From assembly GCA_933228675.1 (NCBI GenBank), contig OW121741.1:60324863-60388862 (forward strand): a stretch of 64,000 nt of DNA. Direction: 5' to 3'. This DNA is from Stomorhina lunata. Taxonomy: Eukaryota > Arthropoda > Insecta > Diptera > Rhiniidae. The notes beneath the pieces were generated by a model. It saw nothing but the letters and a program-made list of their open reading frames with translations. It searched no databases and had not been told where the DNA came from. The first letter of the stretch is position 1. Each line of letters begins with the position of its first letter. The position numbers and the translations under genes were made by a program. Below, piece after piece: positions 25,276 to 35,830 of this stretch.

Positions 25276-25804
25276 GGTCATAAAAAAAATTTTTGTATTT
25301 CATTTAAAAATATATTTTTTTAAATAAAACAACAACAAAAAAGTTGTTGTTTTTCCAATTGCTTACCCAAGTCATTACTTTTCTGCAATTGGTAAGTACT
25401 TGCCTCCAATGACATCCCCATGTTAATGTAATGACTTAAACAGTGAATGTGTAAGTAGTTCGTGTTCAATAGTTTAGCTGTTTAACTCATTACTTGGTAA
25501 TGAAAAGTTTTCATTTAGTTAATTTTATTTCTTTTACTTCAAACTGTTAACTAAATACAAATTGCGGCAAATTTTTAACTGCCTGTTTTTCTTTTGTTTA
25601 CGTTTTTTATTCATGTTGTTGTTGTTATTGAACTTTTGCAAGCAAAAATTTTGCCCGTAACATTTTACAAATATTCGCAAAAATTCTCTCTGTTTACATT
25701 TCCCCTCTTACTGAGTTTTGGGTAAACGAACGACTTTTCGTAATATTTTGTAATAATTTGTACAAATTTTAATGTAAATGAATGAATCTTATGTTTAATT
25801 CTAG

Positions 25805-26002
25805 GTTTGTTAAAAATATGTTTAATCTGATTCAAGTTGGATGCATAACGGTTTCAACATTTACTTTACTATGGATACCATGGATGTCTTCGTTAGATTC
25901 TTTGAAGTCGACAGCACTGCGACTTTTTCCTTTAAGCAGAGGTGTTTTTGAAGATAAAGTGGCAAATATTTGGTGTTCGTTAAATGTTGTATACAAATTT
26001 AA
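25805..26002 (+). CDS. ALG6: Internal exon of ALG6 alpha-1,3-glucosyltransferase
   Basis: ALG6 adds the first glucose to the dolichol-linked Man9GlcNAc2 oligosaccharide in the ER membrane, using dolichyl-phosphate-glucose, before N-glycosylation (GT57 family). The exon encodes 66 residues ending RLFPLSRGVFEDKVANIWCS plus LNVVYKFK. The FP..RG.FEDKVANIWCS motif is characteristic of ALG6 and distinguishes it from ALG8. A hydrophobic, membrane-type segment precedes it (VGCITVSTFTLLWIPW). Splice signals are clean: polypyrimidine/AG at 25,803-25,804 and GTAAGT at 26,003. Both ends interrupt a codon after its second base. Neighbouring exons were not found, so the flanking introns must be large and filled with transposons. 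No frame damage. Confidence 0.85.
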
Positions 26003-26103
26003 GTAAGTACTTTGTTACATGTGCTAACACCCAATATTTTGTTTTTTAAACATTAAAATTTTAAATATATATAAAAAGAAGTAATAACAAAAAGGTAATT
26101 TAA

Positions 26104-26280
26104 ACAAGTAAGAGTGTTATGTTCGACTATGCCGAATCTTGGATACCCTACACCAATTGTGGTCCAAAAGTAAAGTACAAAAGTAAATATTTCAGATTTA
26201 AATTATTGGGATGAAAAAAAATTTTAAATTAAAAGTATGCCGCAAAACAAAAAATAAAATATAGAACCAAATTCAAAATA
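26104..26280 (+). mobile_element. DINE-1/Helitron-like family C, 5' terminal fragment
   Basis: Starts ACAAGTAAGAGTGTTATGTT with a TCGACTATGCCGAATCTTGG block and ACCCTACACCAATTGTGG, matching the starts at 48,753 and (inverted) 39,390. It is cut off by a LINE RNase H fragment at 26,281. The open frame at 25,782-26,006 lies upstream and is unrelated. Confidence 0.7.
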
Positions 26281-26625
26281 ATGTGGATTCCAAGCCACAT
26301 AGGAATTGAAGGTAACACATTGGCTGGTGAAGCAGCAAAATTTGCAATCCATGCCCCCATACACTTATATCCTACGTCTAATAAATCGGATATTAAAAAA
26401 ATCATTCAATCAAAGCTCATAGACGCTGAAACCGAGAAATGGTCAAATTTGTGCTGGTTGAACCAGCACAAAACAACAGCAATATATTCCAAAGAAGCCA
26501 CTAAGAAGGATCTGCAAAACTACATTAGATTAAGATTAGGCCACACTAATATGACACAACAACACATTTTTAACCTACACAAGCTAATATATGTCACCTA
26601 TGTAACAGTAATACTCTACTTATAA
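26281..26625 (+). pseudogene. LINE RNase H domain fragment (Jockey/I/R1-type)
   Basis: This frame encodes the end of an RNase H domain as found at the C-terminus of many LINE ORF2 proteins. WIPSHIGIEGNTLAGEAAK contains the HxGxxGN..A motif, and RLRLGHTNMTQQHIF is the usual following block. The start and the upstream RT are missing, and the C-terminus frays at LIYVTYVTV. It is a different element from the CR1-like family, which lacks an RNase H. Confidence 0.8.
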
Positions 26626-26635
26626 TAGATCTGTG

Positions 26636-26700
26636 GCTTGGTGCTACAGATGAAACGAATTCCAGCAGCTTGGTGCTACAGATGAAACGAATTCCATGAT
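26636..26700 (+). repeat. Tandem duplication, about 32 bp
   Basis: The sequence GCTTGGTGCTACAGATGAAA with its following CGAATTCC occurs twice in direct succession, shortly after the RNase H fragment. Confidence 0.85.
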
Positions 26701-26819
26701 ATTTCGAATGCTGAATAACGATCATGCATATCAGATACTAAGCTGCGTTTTATGTACTTTCTAAGAAGATTACTTATAATTTGATATTAATACATACTTC
26801 ATATTATCATAATGTTCAA

Positions 26820-27290
26820 AAGTAGTCTGTCTGCTGACATAGGATTTGTGAATTTTTTAATGTCGTCCTACCATTGAATTTCTTCATCGTCGATCAAAAC
26901 ACCTGAAATATCGCTTAAACATTTAATAAGTGATTATGCTCTTGGAGCACAAGCCTATATAAATTATGCATCAGAATTTCATTAAAATTGGTTCATAAAC
27001 ATCTGAGCTATTGACGAAACAAGAGCCCAAAAACTTGATTTCAACAGACAGATTAAATCAATTCTCCTGCCGATTCTGAGTCGATCAGTATAATTTTAAT
27101 GGTATCTACTATCAGATTTGTGGAGTTCCTGAAGGGTATATACATCAGATTTTAGGAAATCCTCCCGCTGTCAAATTTCATCACAATAGGTCTATAAACA
27201 CCCGAGATATCGCCGAAAAAGATATTTCCTAAAATCTAATATATAAATTATGTATGTCCGTTAGAGTTTCAAAGAAAAACTGAAAGTTGT
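26820..27290 (+). mobile_element. Helitron-like family C internal fragment
   Basis: Contains the family phrases CGATCAAAACACCTGAAATA, CGATTCTGAGTCGATCAGTA and TTCCTAAAATCTAATATATA, shared with 35.4-36.9 and 49.9-51.1 kb. No coding capacity. Confidence 0.65.
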
Positions 27291-27409
27291 TGTATCAAAA
27301 GGCGTACCCCCAAATTTGTTACATTTGACCCCAATAATCCAAATACAAAGATTCATTCAGATCAGATATCGGGAAAGCGTGCCGACTTGATGCCAAAGTT
27401 TGGACATCC

Positions 27410-27794
27410 CAGTTATATGGGAAAACTGAGGGGTTTCTTTAGATTTCTTCAATATGTTTCTACTAACAATATGTTTTTAAATACATTTTTAACAATATGC
27501 TGCAGATAACAAAAGAGCTTTCCAACTAGATATAAGACATTAATATCGGTTAAAAGGTTTTCTAATTATTAAAGGTTTCACAAAATATTTTACGTCCTTG
27601 AAGTTATATGGGAAAACTGAGGGGTTTCTTTAGATTTCTTCAATATGATTCTACTAACAATATTTTTTTAAATACATTTTTAACAATATGCTACAGATAA
27701 CAAAAGAGCTTTCCAACGAGATATAAGACATTAATATCGGTTAAAAGATTTTCTAATTATTAAAGGTTTCACAAAATATTTTACGTCCTTGATT
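27410..27794 (+). repeat. Two direct copies of a 190-bp repeat
   Basis: AGTTATATGGGAAAACTGAG starts both units (27,411 and 27,603), and both end TTTTACGTCCTTGA. They are nearly identical. An inverted, more diverged copy lies at about 33,780-33,955. Confidence 0.85.
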
Positions 27795-27801
27795 ATATAT
27801 A

Positions 27802-28019
27802 TTTGGCAAATCCACTCTTATGCGTCTACCAATGAATTATTTGTTAATGTTGATTTTAAAAGAAATTCTTTATTTAACAAAAACTTAAAATTACAAACTT
27901 ATTAATTCTAATATTGATATGAAAAGTAGTTTTATTATCTAGGGATATCAAAAGTAAAAAAGTAATGGGTATAAAAGTAACGTATATAGAGTAGTTGTAA
28001 TAAACCATAGGGTGCCACA
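27802..28019 (-). repeat. 3' LTR of CsRn1-like element
   Basis: Begins (minus strand) TGTGGCACCCTATGG and ends GGATTTGCCAAA. It lacks a 36-bp segment present in the other LTR. The flank is TA-rich, so the target duplication (TATAT-like on both sides) is plausible but not unique. Confidence 0.9.
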
Positions 28020-28043
28020 TCATTCCCCCCCACTGGGAGAGGT

Positions 28044-31000
28044 TCACCTGAACCTTACAGGGAGAGTAATCTGCCGGCCACTTGTTGTCGTTTTTGGTGT
28101 TATCACATTAGGTGAAGGACTTTCAATTGGACTAGCATTAGTTGACGTAAAACTGGTTTTGAGATCAGATTTTTTTTGCACTTGTTGTGTAGAACTAGCA
28201 GATGATGACATGTCCGGTGTGTTACTAGGTTGAGTAGTTGGTACCTCTGGAATACTGGAACTATCAGGGAGATCATTATTTGAAATGAAAGCTGGTTTCA
28301 GCCGATCGATGCTGATGCTTTGGCGACCTCGAATCAGAATGGTGAAAAATTTATCATGACGTTTTATTACGGGATATGGTCCAACATATGGGTGGACAAG
28401 TAAAGGTCGAATAGAGTCGTTACGGACGAAAACATGAGTCGTATTTTGTAATTTCTTTGAAACAAATGTTCGCTGCGTTGAATGGTGAGCAGTATCTGTT
28501 GGTTTTAATTGTTGCATCGTTGTACGAAATTCCGAAACATAATCATTGTGTGAATTAAAATTTTTTTTGGTTCGAAAAACTCCCCAGGTATCGAAAGTGT
28601 GCAACCATACACCATTTCCACAGGTGAAGCATTGATGTCTGGTTTGTAAGCCACACGTAGTCCAAGTAAAATCACCGGTAGATGGTGTACCCACCTTGCT
28701 GGGTTATGACATAGTATTGCAGTCTTTAAAGATCGGTGCCACCTCTCTATAATCCCGTTTGATTGCGGGTGGTATGGTGTGGTGCGCAAATGTTTTGACC
28801 CAACAGTTTTTATCAGTTCAGCAAAAATATTCGATTCGAACTGACGACCTGAAGTTATTCGTGCCGGAATCCCAAATCGCGAAATCCATTGAGATAAAAG
28901 AGCTTTCACGACTACTTCGGCTGACATGTCGGGAATTGGAATGGCTTCCGGCCATCGTGTAAAACGATCTATAATAGTAAGGCAGTATCGTTGTCCTTCA
29001 CATAGTGGAAATGGACCAACGATGTCAATGTTAATGTGTGCAAATCGTTCCTTCGGCGGCTCATACTTATCTGGGGTCGATCGAGTATGCCTCTGTATTT
29101 TCGATCTTTGGCACTGTAAACAGTTTCGGCCAAAAAGAGCGCAATTCTTGCGAATTCCGGGCCAACAAAATCGACAAGAAACAAGTTTTGTAGTTGCACG
29201 GACACCAGGGTGTGATAAGTTATGGACAGTTGATAAAATTTGGTGGCGAAATTCCTTAGGGATGTATGGACGAATGCGTGATGTTGTTGTTTCACATACC
29301 AGTTGCTTATTGGAACCAGGCACTGTAAAATATTTGAGGTTAAAAGAGTTAGTTTCAGGATTTTTCATCATTTCTTGAAGTTCGTTGTCATTTTGTTGAG
29401 CCAATGCTATACGCGCGTAATCAACGGATTGGTCAATTGCCTCTATGCGAGAAAGAGCATCCGCAGCTGCGTTTGCTAGACCAGGTGTGTGGCGTATGTC
29501 AGTTGTAAATTGGCTGATGAAATCAAGCTGACGTATTCGCCTAGGTGAGGCCTTTTCGAGCTTTTGATGAAACGCAAAGATTAGACGGTGATCAGTCACG
29601 ATATAACATCTACGTCCCTCTAATATGTAGCGGAAATGGCAAACTGATGGGTACACGGCTGTAAGCTCTCTATCATACGTAGAGTATTTTTGCTGGCAAC
29701 TTGTTAGTTTTTTAGAATAAAATCCCAATGGTTGTAGATTCCCGCCGATTTGTTGATGCAAAGCTGCTCCTACTGCCGTATCGGATGCGTCCACGTAAAT
29801 TACTAGTTTGGCGTCGGCGGCCGGATGAGCCAAAAGTGTGGCAGAGACTAGCTCGTTTTTGCAGCGCTCGAATGCTTTGTCTGCGGCTGGAGTCCAAATT
29901 ATAGGAGTACGATCATTCTTTTTGTTGCCGACGATCAACTCTTGAAGTTGTGTTTGATATGATATAGCGTGTGGCAGGAATTTTCTATAAAAGTTTAGCA
30001 TAGCAATAAATCGCTTGAGCTCTTGAGCCACTTTGGGTTTTGGGAATTCTTTTATGCACGCGACCTTTTCTGGTAATGGGCGGATGCCCTCAGCGTTGAC
30101 CAAGTGTCCCAGAAATTTAATTTCGGTCTTCCCAAATTCACACTTTTTTAAATTTATGGCAAGGTTATTATCACTGAGCCGGCGAAAAACTTCAAGAAGA
30201 TCGGAGCGGTGTTGTTCAACAGACGTTGAGGCTACACAAATATCGTCTATGTATGGGAACGCGAAATCACAACCTCTTAAAACCTCATTTATAAGACGCT
30301 GAAAGGTTTGGGCAGCGTTGCAAAGCCCAAACGTCATAAATTTAAATTCAAATAGGCCAAAAGGTGTAGTAATAGCGGTTTTCGGTATGTCGTCGGCATG
30401 AATTGGCACTTGGTGGAAGGCTTTTTGTAAATCTATTTTAGAAAATATTTTCTTACCTCGTAAGTTTGTAGTAAAATCGGTCAAAAAAGGAAGGGGGTAA
30501 CGGTCAGGAATCGTCTGGGCATTCAGTGCGCGATAGTCGCCACAAGGACGCCAAGTTCCGTCATCTTTTTTGTGGATGGTTGACATATACCTGTTTTTAT
30601 CAAGAAATCGAATTCCTTCTTAGCAGCTGCAAGTTTTTCTGGAGGCAGTCGCCGTTGTCGACAAAAAACTGGTTGGCCTGTCGTTTCAATTCTGTGCGCG
30701 ATTGATGACTTAGTTGTAGAGCCGTATGGAGCTAACTTAGTTAGGCGAGGAAATTGCTTTAATATTTTGGTGAATGGATCGGTTGCGAAGAATGTTTTGA
30801 TTACGGCCGGTTCGCAAGAGTTTGCGGATGAGAGCTTTGATATGTTGCCTGTGCTATTGTCGATGAGTCGATTACGCCGTAGGTCTATAAGTAAATCATA
30901 GTGTTTTATAAAGTCGGAGCCAATGATAGGCGACGTTACGTCCGCAATAATAAAGGACCAATAAAAGTCACGGGATAGACCTAAATCTAGTTTTATTTTT

Positions 31001-31200
31001 TTTTACCGATTACCTTTATGGGCGAGCCGTTGGCTGCATATAACGAGACAACCGTCGGAAGCACGTCAACAGATTTGAACGTCAAAGGTAGAACAGAAAC
31101 ATCTGCCCCACTATCCACTAGAAAATTTTTCTTTGTATACTTATCCCTAATTTGAAGACGAAATATTTGGCACTTGGGAGAGAGAGTATCGCCAGGCTCC
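28044..31200 (-). pseudogene. pol: Pol of CsRn1-like element, frame-broken
   Basis: In minus-strand order it encodes a protease with DSGADVSVLP (about 31,090-31,130) and an RT with [13 protein letters not shown] block [35 protein letters not shown] and the YIDDICVAS catalytic box. RNase H ([21 protein letters not shown]) and integrase ([19 protein letters not shown]...[25 protein letters not shown]) follow. Lesions seen are a base lost in an A run at 30,996-31,004, a small deletion near 30,590 that removes the residues between GIC and the RT start, and a one-base shift in the A8 run at 28,561-28,568. In the integrase the residue after TSGR is also altered from the usual D.G. Not functional. 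Confidence 0.9.
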
Positions 31201-31217
31201 CCCTCCGCCCCAAGAAG

Positions 31218-32081
31218 TCAATCAGAAGATGAAGAAGATTCTCTTATATGTACGTTTTTGGACAATACGTTTGCTTGACGTTTATGTCTACATGGGCTAA
31301 GACATTTGTTTGCGTTTCGGCCATATTTTTTATGATACCAGCATTCCTCAACGTGTGTATCGTTGTCATAATATGGGCGAGCCTGCGAGCGATAGCGAGT
31401 TGATGACGGCATACGTGATCGTGAACGTGATCGAGTTGACATTTTTTCGAATTTCTTTCCCAGTTCCACGACGGCTTCACGAAGCTCGTTTATTTCGTTT
31501 GTTGAATGTTGTTGAACTCGATTAATTTGATTCGAGGCCATAGCGTCTATGATAGAGTCGGCAATTTTAGTAAACTCCAATGGCGTACCAGCTGAGGCGG
31601 CCACGACCGGTTGGGCGAATTCTGGCAAGCGTTTTATCCATAATCCCTTTAGAGCAGCATCTCCAAGAGTCTTGCCAGCCACACGTTTCATCTCAAAGTA
31701 AAGGTCAGATGGCTTCTTGTCGCCAAGGGGGAGCTCCGAAAGGAGGCGATTAAGACGTCGCTGCTCGCTGTCGGCAAAATGTTCGATTATCCTTGCTTTT
31801 GTGTATTCGTAACGGTCGGTTAGTGGCATGGAAGCGATGACATCAGCTAATTGGGAAATAACATTGGGGTCTAGAGCAGCCAAGACTGTTGCAGTCTTTT
31901 GCTTATCTGCTGTGATGCCTGATGCGGTAAACCAGAAGTCCATGGTAGTAAACCATGCCTCGATGTTGGTATTGGTCATTTGATGCACCGGCAGTCTAGC
32001 ATAAACGACAGAAACATGTGAGGCAACAGGTGGATCTTGTAGGGCTCCCTCAGTTGTACCACTGTCGTTTGAGTTGTTCAT
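31218..32081 (-). CDS. gag: Gag of CsRn1-like element, CHCC box
   Basis: An uninterrupted 287-residue gag. The region WFTTMDFWFTASGITADKQK (about residues 44-63) begins the capsid-like part, and a central block (LLSELPLGDKKPSDLYFEMKR) is shared with the gag at 59.5 kb. Near the C-terminus the sequence CWYHKKYGRNANKCLSPC gives Cys-x2-His-x9-Cys-x3-Cys, the CHCC arrangement that distinguishes CsRn1-group gags from the usual CCHC knuckle. A Ser/Arg-rich stretch (STRSRSRSRMPS) precedes it. The start follows the tRNA-Trp-type primer site by about 115 bp. The frame is intact, although pol of the same copy is not. Confidence 0.85.
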   Translation of the reverse strand: MNNSNDSGTTEGALQDPPVASHVSVVYARLPVHQMTNTNIEAWFTTMDFWFTASGITADKQKTATVLAALDPNVISQLADVIASMPLTDRYEYTKARIIEHFADSEQRRLNRLLSELPLGDKKPSDLYFEMKRVAGKTLGDAALKGLWIKRLPEFAQPVVAASAGTPLEFTKIADSIIDAMASNQINRVQQHSTNEINELREAVVELGKKFEKMSTRSRSRSRMPSSTRYRSQARPYYDNDTHVEECWYHKKYGRNANKCLSPCRHKRQANVLSKNVHIRESSSSSD

Positions 32082-32196
32082 CGTGGAAAATGGCGGCTTA
32101 CGTGCACTTTTTGGTTATAGTTGAACGAAAATCAAGATGGCTGAAAACTTCCAATTAGTTTTTGTAACAAGAAAATCCAATTACACAACACCAATT

Positions 32197-32213
32197 GTTC
32201 TTCGGGGTCACCA
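32197..32213 (-). promoter_or_regulatory. Primer binding site (tRNA-Trp type)
   Basis: On the minus strand TGGTGACCCCGAAGAAC begins one base after the 5' LTR. TGGTGACCCC is complementary to a tRNA-Trp 3' end, as known for CsRn1-group elements. Confidence 0.75.
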
Positions 32214-32214
32214 G

Positions 32215-32468
32215 TTTGGCTAATCCACTCTTATGCGTCTACCAATGAATTATTTGTTAATGTTGATTTTAAAAGAAATTCTTTATTTAACAAAAACTTA
32301 AAATTACAAACTTATTAATTCTAATATTGATATGAACGCGTGTTGTACAAAAAAGGTAACGAAAGATAATGGCGGTAGTTTTATTAGCTAGGGATATCAA
32401 AAGTAAAAAAGTAATGGGTATAAAAGTAACGTATATAGAGTAGTTGTAATAAACCATAGGGTGCCACA
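32215..32468 (-). repeat. 5' LTR of CsRn1-like element
   Basis: Same sequence as 27,802-28,019 plus a 36-bp segment around CGCGTGTTGTACAAAAAAGG. It lies directly before the primer binding site when read on the minus strand. Confidence 0.9.
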
Positions 32469-33779
32469 TATATAATATATAATATCTATATATATATATT
32501 AAATTAATAATTATTTAATTTAAAAAAAAAATATTTTTTATTGAGCGTCTAACCGACAACTCAACTTCTTTATTCAACGATAAAAACGACAGTGAATATT
32601 TCTTAAAATTTATGCTAACACTATACTTCTTGTGCTAATGATCACGCCACTTATGGCTGCTCGTGTTTCACGTGTGAAATAATTTGGAATGTTGAAATGT
32701 GCACTGAATATGACACCTAGACATGTTGTCAGCATATTTGGTGGGAAATGACTTTATGTTTGATGTTTAAACATATTTTGTGTTAACTTATATATTAAGT
32801 AAATGTTTGATGTCCCATAATTTTTAAAAAACCATTTTAAAAATTTGTTTTTGTTTTATGTTTGTTCTTCCATAAGAAACTTTTGGGCACCCTTGATTTA
32901 AACCATTTTCTGCAGTTGGTATAAAATGATAGCTTGGGTGAATGTCTTAAAATTTTCATGTCGATTATGGTTAACCCTCTGCGACTGAGGTGGTATTTTC
33001 TTTGCAATGCTATTGACGTGGTAGACTTCTAGATTCCATTTCCATACCTTATATTTTCCGAGATCTGTTTTGTAAAATTAAGAAAACCATTCTTATTCCC
33101 TTCCTATTCTTTATAGTTTTAAGTTGTTTCAAAGCTAAAAGTCGTGTTAAAAGTTGATTTGTAGGCATGGTTTTATCAGAAAATTCAAAGTACTTTAGTA
33201 AGAAAAGTATTCAAAAACGTCCCTAGGGAACTCGTAGAAGTGGATGTAACAAACTTCGATGAAAAATCCAAGAAGAAAATTTTTCAAAGCTTACAGTACG
33301 AAATTGAAGAGTATAGATTTATAAAATTTGTTCGGCCTTTGACCTTAACAAGTTGTAAATATATGCCTTTTAGGTAAGTACGTAGTTGATGCAAATAAAA
33401 TTTCAATTATATTTTTATCGCTTTTAGTTCGAGAGATATAGAGTTGAACATATGGGCATTTCCTGGAAAAGGTCAACCGCTACCAAAATATTAAAGTTGA
33501 AGAAAAAAGACTTTTCTGAGAAAATTTAGTTAGTTAATGCATTGGATTTTAAGAATATACCTAATTAAATACATATATACCTAATTAAATACATTTTCGA
33601 ATTCGATTAACAAACTATTGAAAAAACCAAAAAAGGAGTTTTGAAAATGGTATGAAAAAAATATATTTTTTTCGCCCATTTCAACGAAAATGGATAATTA
33701 ATTAACTTGAGGTCTCAAAATTTTTTTTAAAATTTATTAAAAATAAAAAAAAATTTATTGCATATGTTCAGGAGCTTCT
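32469..33779. other. AT-rich stretch, nothing firmly recognised
   Basis: A (TA)n-rich patch lies at 32,469-32,510. The block 32,540-32,700 (CAACTCAACTTCTTTATTCAACG) has the composition of an LTR end but no partner was found. The block 33,180-33,380 is related to 24,830-24,960. No coding frame. Confidence 0.4.
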
Positions 33780-34170
33780 TAAAGGACGTAACATATTTTG
33801 GGAAACCCTTAATAATTAGGAATTAATGTCTTATATCTCGTTGGAAAGCTCATTTTGTTATCTGAAGGATGCTGTTAAAATGTATTTAAAAACATATTCT
33901 TAGTAGAAACATTTTAAAGAAATTTAAAGAAACCCCTCAGTTTTCCCATATAACTGGGATGTGCAAAACATTGTATTTGGATTATTGGGGTCAAATGTAA
34001 CAAATTTGGGGGGTACGTCTTTTGGTACAACGACTTTCAGACGATAGTTTTTCCTATTTTTTTTAGAGTTTTTTTAAAAAAACGTTCTTTTTTTATGGGG
34101 TCTACGATCACTAATACACAAATGTATGCACAAACTTAGAATACCCTTTCACCTATTGGTGAAGGGTATA
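33780..34170 (-). repeat. Inverted copy of the 27.3-27.8 kb repeat plus Helitron-like tail
   Basis: The minus strand matches 27,290-27,790: the GTACGCC/GTACCCC block, AAACTGAGGGGTTTCTTTA and GATATAAGACATTAAT. It is followed by GGTCTACGATCACTAATACA and CCTATTGGTGAAGGGTAT, the terminal hairpin of a family C element on the plus strand. Confidence 0.7.
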
Positions 34171-34263
34171 TAAATTCCATTTAAAATTATGTTTATAGAT
34201 ATTTTTTGTATGTTAGAACTCCACAATATTCAACAGTTTGATTTTTTTCAGTGCACAAATATA

Positions 34264-34620
34264 AAAATAAACAAGTAAGAAAAGCTATGATCGGTCAAAC
34301 CTGTCATATGATACCCTCCACTACTAAGGTCAAATATGGACCAACAATTTAACAAATTTTCCTTAAATCATAGAGACATACATACATAAACTGTGTGCTA
34401 TTTTTTTTAAATTTTGAGATTAAAGTAGATTTATGTCATTTCCGGCTAAGTGCCTGATACGGGAGCTTGGGTCAATTGCAGATCGATTGTTCCCAAATTT
34501 CGGTTATTGGTTTATATTTACAAAATATTTATCTGCCCAAAAATTTAGAAATAAAACGCATTTATCTTGAGATTTATAAGCGTTTTCTTGAAGTTCTTTC
34601 TTAATTTTAATACAAAAGCT
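34264..34620 (+). mobile_element. Helitron-like family A, partial
   Basis: Starts ACAAGTAAGAAAAGC with a degenerate palindrome (GATCGGTCAAACC) and ACCCTCCACTACTAAGG. The 3' half with the GTCC tract is missing. Confidence 0.65.
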
Positions 34621-35290
34621 GGTCTATATAGGTATATCATCTGTTTTTTTTCCGTAGTGTCAGCATGCATTGTTTAATTAGGCCGGGAAATCTATCTTTG
34701 TTATCCAGTGTCTTAAAACACACCAAATTTCAAATTAATTTTGGAATTGAATAAAGGGGGAAAAAACACACACACAAATTATTATAAAAAAATATAAAAC
34801 AATCTTAACATTTAATTTTAAAACATAACAACAAGAAAATTGCTAAACAACAAAAATACAACAAATGACAAGTGAACAGTGGAATAAAAGAACAAAAAAA
34901 CAACTTGAAATGAGACAACAACAACTCAAACTTCAAATTTAACAGAAACAGTATTGGCGCAAAGCAACAGTGCTGACACTATCGGTCGACTGCGACCAAA
35001 TCAGGGATTTTATGGCACTTTTTTGTGAACCTTTGTGTTGCTGTTGTCAGTGATTTAGTTATTGCTTTATTGTTTGGTGATGAAGGTATAACACTGGTCA
35101 ACAGAGAGTAATTAGCAATTATTAATCACCCTTATCGCGATTGGCGTAGGTGTATTTAGGCGAATGTCGTATTTGTTGTCGTATTTAAAACTCAATGGTA
35201 TCGTGGAAACTTTTCGCCTACGACTCTCTTTTTTTTGTAACAGAGTCGTGTTGTAACAGATTACTCAATTTAATTTATTATGAAACACCC
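34621..35290. other. No gene recognised
   Basis: AT-rich sequence with CAACAACA-rich patches (34,800-34,930) and a moderately GC block at 35,090-35,240. I see no coding frame or known repeat end. Confidence 0.4.
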
Positions 35291-35303
35291 TGTTCTAAAA
35301 AAT

Positions 35304-35372
35304 GTGGGGTCGAACTTGGGACCTCGGTATGCTAGGCGGATGACTAAGCTGCTATACCACGGCGGTTCTCTA
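35304..35372 (-). repeat. tRNA-like repeat, minus strand
   Basis: The minus strand reads TGGTATAGCAGCTTAG (A-box-like), CCGCCTAGCATACCG and AGTTCGACCCC (B-box-like) followed by T and A runs. It is related to the repeat at 63.7 kb. No paired acceptor stem, so not a working tRNA gene. Confidence 0.65.
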
Positions 35373-35389
35373 ATACGTACTTTGGGCAA

Positions 35390-35830
35390 TTTGCGCTAAG
35401 TCAAATTTAGTGTTTTGGCGATATCTCAGTTATATATAGACCGATTTTCATAAAACCGTGCTTTGGGAAACAATTTCCTAAAATTTAATATATAATATGC
35501 ATTATTATCACTCGTACACCAGATGCTACACTGGGAGTCAATGATAACAGAAGAAGACACCAGAAGTATCTTTTTATACCCTTCAACAATAGGCGATATC
35601 TCAGGTGTTTATGGACCGATTGTGATGAAATTTGACAGCGTTCTTTGTGGGAGGATTTCCTAAAATCTGATATATAAACTCTACAAATCTGATTATGAAT
35701 ACCATTCAAATTGTACCGATCGACTCAGAATCGGCAGGAGAATCGATTTCGCGACGTCCGTCCGTCTGTCTGTTTGTCTGTCCGTCCGTCCGTCTACCTG
35801 TCTGTCCATCCGTCCGTCTACCTGTGATTC
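35390..35830 (+). mobile_element. Helitron-like family C fragment with a 34-bp retroposon insert
   Basis: This carries family C internal sequence (GCGATATCTCAGGTGTTTAT; CGATCGACTCAGAATCGGCA; a GTCCGTCC/GTCTGTCC tract at 35,757-35,820). The part 35,585-35,760 duplicates 36,548-36,720. An insert sits at 35,523-35,556. Confidence 0.7.
35523..35556 (+). mobile_element. 34-bp retroposon 3'-end insertion with 7-bp target duplication
   Basis: ATGCTACACTGGGAGTCAAT followed by GATAACAGAAGAAG lies between two copies of ACACCAG (35,516-35,522 and 35,557-35,563). It is the same 3' end as the 46-bp insert at 18,674. The uninterrupted target can be seen in the related sequence near 36,165 and 50,785. Confidence 0.85.

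Larger units (their letters stand above)
27802..32468 (-). mobile_element. CsRn1-like Gypsy LTR retrotransposon (defective)
   Basis: Minus-strand element with both LTRs, gag, and a broken pol. The LTRs (218 and 254 bp) differ by a 36-bp indel and very few substitutions. Just inside the 5' LTR (right side), the minus strand reads TGGTGACCCCGAAGAAC, which fits priming by tRNA-Trp, and gag carries a CHCC box. Both traits are those of the CsRn1/Kabuki group. A poly-G-rich polypurine tract precedes the 3' LTR at 28,020-28,036. Confidence 0.9.

Noticed and set aside
28759..29378. Plus-strand frames across 28.7-29.4 kb
   Set aside because: Shadows of the minus-strand integrase and RNase H coding sequence.
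35757..35830. GTCC/GTCTGTC tract as a regulatory site
   Set aside because: It is the standard simple-repeat part of the Helitron-like tails, seen in every copy.
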